Assembly: GCA_963750535.1 (NCBI GenBank)
Contig: CAVVRF010000040.1
Location: 117,627 to 181,626, forward strand
DNA: 64,000 nt
Source: JAKFWF01 sp963750535
Lineage (GTDB): Bacteria > Pseudomonadota > Alphaproteobacteria > Rhizobiales > Hyphomicrobiaceae
Direction: 5' to 3'
Numbering within the stretch: the stretch's first letter is position 1; the number at the start of each line of letters is the position of its first letter. This document shows positions 62,361 through 64,000 of this stretch, one piece after another. The notes under the pieces are model-generated. The model was given only the letters and a program-made list of their open reading frames with translations. It did no database searches and had not been told where the DNA came from. The translations under genes and the position numbers were made by a program.

Positions 62361-62669
62361 TCAGCGGCTTTCGTCGTTCAGCAGGCTGGCAAAAGCTTGG
62401 TCGCGTGTGCGTTCATTGCAGCCATGACGACCGGCAACTTGATCCCTCATGGTTCCGCCGTCGTCGTTTTCAAGGCCACCAAGACCGCCAACATTTTCTG
62501 CGCTGGGCTCCTGTATTTGCTCATCTTTTTCCTCAGACGGCAGCACAGCCTCGCTGGCGGCCTTGCGACAGTCCCAGCCTATAGCCAATCTTAGCCATCG
62601 CTGACGCCTCCCAACAATTAGCCAAATCGCCTGCACCATCCTTGGGTTTGCAGGTTGAACGGCGTTCAT
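62361..62669 (-). CDS. Hypothetical protein, weakly supported
   Basis: The 102-residue frame has an N-terminal apolar stretch (MVQAIWLIVGRRQRWLRL) and a polar, Glu/Gly-rich remainder (SEEKDEQIQEPSAENVGGLG). No domain is recognised, and the ribosome site is weak (CGTGA). It overlaps a plus-strand frame of similar length. I list it because the 62137-63156 region is otherwise empty; it could be non-coding. Confidence 0.25.
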   Translation of the reverse strand: MNAVQPANPRMVQAIWLIVGRRQRWLRLAIGWDCRKAASEAVLPSEEKDEQIQEPSAENVGGLGGLENDDGGTMRDQVAGRHGCNERTRDQAFASLLNDESR

Positions 62670-62780
62670 TCACGTGTAGTGTTGGTTAGCCAACACATGC
62701 TTCGACCTGCTCGGCGACTTCGTCGACCGGCCACGCAATGTCGCCGAGCTTCTTGACCAAGGGCCAACCGGCGCGTGCCA

Positions 62781-62972
62781 CTACTCGGCAAGGCGATTGA
62801 TCGCTTCGTCGATTTGCGCCAGCTCGCGAATGAGATTGTCGGATGCACCGCGTGTCGCCATGCCCTCGGTCGCCGCTGAAATCTCGCGACACACGGCCTC
62901 CCGCCACCGACGCGGCCCGTGGCCGCAGCAGATCGGCGTGGTCTGTTTGCTGCCGAAGCCGCATGGCGGCAA
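62781..62972 (-). CDS. Small hypothetical protein, Cys-rich N-terminus
   Basis: The 63-residue frame starts MPPCGFGSKQTTPICCGHGP and ends ASDNLIRELAQIDEAINRLAE, an amphipathic helix. Two upstream in-frame stops (63015-63017 and about 63000) precede it, after a 33-residue frame (63015-63116) with EFEAAKPLDLAKVPLGM. These look like short or decayed genes of a mobile element. No function can be assigned. Confidence 0.35.
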   Translation of the reverse strand: MPPCGFGSKQTTPICCGHGPRRWREAVCREISAATEGMATRGASDNLIRELAQIDEAINRLAE

Positions 62973-63156
62973 CGGCGGCGCGCATGTGTCGGGCGCTTGC
63001 TAGAGTTCGAGCCTCTATCCCAGGACTCTGCGCATCCCCAGCGGCACCTTGGCCAGATCGAGGGGCTTGGCAGCCTCAAACTCGATGTCGACGCGATTGT
63101 CGCGCCAGCGCAGCATGTAGGTGCCAATGACGCTGGCGGGCCAAGCACAAAGCCTA

Positions 63157-63348
63157 TCAATTCAATTTCTGCGCACGCCTAGCAATTGACGCCCGACCAG
63201 CCTCGGTCAGCCGCAGCTTATCGCCAACGATCTCGACCACGCCGAGCGCCACCAGCTCGGCGATGACTTGCATCAGCTCGGATGGGTCGTCGCACCCAAG
63301 ACGCTCGGCAAGGGACTGTGCGGGATCGGTCTCGGGGTTCGACGGCAT
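63157..63348 (-). CDS. Small winged-helix-like protein A
   Basis: The 63-residue product from ATG 63348 (a TTG at 63411 would give 84) ends LVALGVVEIVGDKLRLTEAG, then RASIARRAQKLN. The shape, a short helical part followed by a hairpin with LTxxGxA, is that of a winged-helix domain. It shares the pattern LGxxE....LTExGxA with the gene at 63513-63692, so the two may be paralogues. Island context; function unknown. Confidence 0.5.
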   Translation of the reverse strand: MPSNPETDPAQSLAERLGCDDPSELMQVIAELVALGVVEIVGDKLRLTEAGRASIARRAQKLN

Positions 63349-63512
63349 GACACGCTCGATGACGACTGGAGCGTCATTATCGCGCGTCGGCGTGGCGCCA
63401 CCAAGTCGCAATCAAAATGGTTTCGCGGCTGAAATCGGGTTTACTTGTGCCAAAGCTGCGCGCTTCACGTCTCGCCAGTCGGCCGTTGACAGCTTCATCA
63501 GCCGGGCGCGCC

Positions 63513-63692
63513 TCAATGCTTCACGGCGTCCAGCAACTCCAAAACGGCCTCGCCAAGCTCCGTCAGCTCCCACGTGTCGCGACGGCGTTCGATCAGTCCC
63601 AATTCGCAGAACTTTTCGACAACGTGGGCGGGCACGTCGTCGGCGTTCACAGCAGTAGCTTCCACAAGGGCAAGGATGATCTTTTCGGCCAT
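63513..63692 (-). CDS. Small winged-helix-like protein B
   Basis: A 59-residue frame on the minus strand starts MAEKIILALVEATAVNADDV and ends CELGLIERRRDTWELTELG, EAVLELLDAVKH. It resembles the gene at 63157-63348 in its C-terminal LGLIE/LTELGEA pattern. No good ribosome site is seen. Such small winged-helix proteins occur in phage and plasmid genes. Function unknown. Confidence 0.5.
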   Translation of the reverse strand: MAEKIILALVEATAVNADDVPAHVVEKFCELGLIERRRDTWELTELGEAVLELLDAVKH

Positions 63693-63824
63693 GCCGACAG
63701 GATCGCGCTCACAGAATGATAAAGTCTAGCTACGGCACCGCTCTTTTGTTAGCGGCCTGTCGTCGCAGCATTTCAGCTGGCTGCACATTGTGTGCCTGGC
63801 GGCACGACAAAAGGAGCAGTGCGT

Positions 63825-64000
63825 TCAATCAGCCATATGACGCAGCAATGACCAGACGACGGTCAAGAACGAGTAGATAACCGTCGCGAAGGCCGCCTCA
63901 AGGGATGCACTTAGCGGGTACTCGAGTGCCGTGGCCATCATGTGCAACATGGCCGTCCAAAAGCCGGTCGGAGCGACTGCGAATAGCACGTGCCCCACGA
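63825..64000 (-). CDS. Membrane protein fragment, runs off the right edge
   Basis: The minus strand from the window end reads VGHVLFAVAPTGFWTAMLHM, MATALEYPLSASLEAAFATV, IYSFLTVVWSLLRHMAD and stops at 63825. The stretch is hydrophobic with a likely transmembrane helix. The start is outside the window, so length and family are unknown. Confidence 0.5.
   Translation of the reverse strand, partial: VGHVLFAVAPTGFWTAMLHMMATALEYPLSASLEAAFATVIYSFLTVVWSLLRHMAD

Noticed and set aside
62337..62594. 85-residue plus-strand frame after the tRNA
   Set aside because: No ribosome site and no family; competes with an equally weak minus-strand frame.
1..64000. CRISPR array
   Set aside because: No regularly spaced direct repeats with unique spacers were seen; the only tandem repeats are the 11-bp units at 62183-62215.

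Overview
This 64 kb window is GC-rich chromosomal DNA. Its gene set fits an alphaproteobacterium: an FzlA-type division protein, a DUF1467 protein, an lptB-rpoN-hpf-ptsN run, clpS-clpA, an FtcR-type flagellar regulator, a Tat-exported NrtA-like binding protein and a serC leader with two hairpins. I cannot fix the genus; a Hyphomicrobiales or Rhodospirillales relative is my best inference. Genes are packed tightly on both strands, many with 4-base ATGA or GTGA overlaps.

Layout. 1-12.7 kb is housekeeping: an SDR protein, queG, fzlA-like, uppP, a three-gene NMT1/SsuA-type ABC importer, a GST, asd, a fumarylacetoacetate hydrolase, an enoyl-CoA hydratase and the serine pair serC-serA. 13.5-24.0 kb is a sulfur/cyanate locus: a persulfide dioxygenase-like MBL protein, a Crp/Fnr and a TetR regulator on the minus strand, then divergently OsmC, an acyl-CoA-dehydrogenase-like flavoprotein, an NAD(P)H-dependent FAD reductase, a two-domain rhodanese, a cyanate/nitrate-type ABC importer and cyanase. 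Two near-identical 12-bp palindromes flank the divergent promoter region and look like the TetR operators. 24-38 kb holds a frameshifted aminotransferase, DUF1467, clpA, clpS, YjbQ, a HlyU-like protein, a sugar-acid dehydratase, two peptide-type ABC ATPases (one frameshifted), glnD and a BKACE gene with two compensating frameshifts. 38.3-40.6 kb is an IS481-type element nested inside an IS30-type element, which itself sits in a palindromic repeat. 40.9-64 kb returns to core genes: pheT (without pheS beside it), an XRE regulator, ptsN, hpf, rpoN, lptB, an LptC/LptA-type fusion, an RNase D-like exonuclease, GntR, PilZ, an FtcR-like regulator (frameshifted), prs, a lipoprotein, pgeF, midA-type, lgt, ubiK-like, ybjN-like, proC, a TetR gene and tRNA-Arg(ACG). 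From the tRNA to the right end the sequence turns into a poorly coding, island-like segment with 11-bp tandem repeats and small winged-helix-like genes.

How the genes work together. The 13.5-24 kb block is the most interesting unit: cyanate import and hydrolysis are combined with persulfide, rhodanese and OsmC chemistry and with a flavin oxidoreductase pair, under TetR control. Five single-base frameshifts in four otherwise well-conserved genes suggest either recent decay or uncorrected sequencing errors, so those genes should be read as possibly functional.
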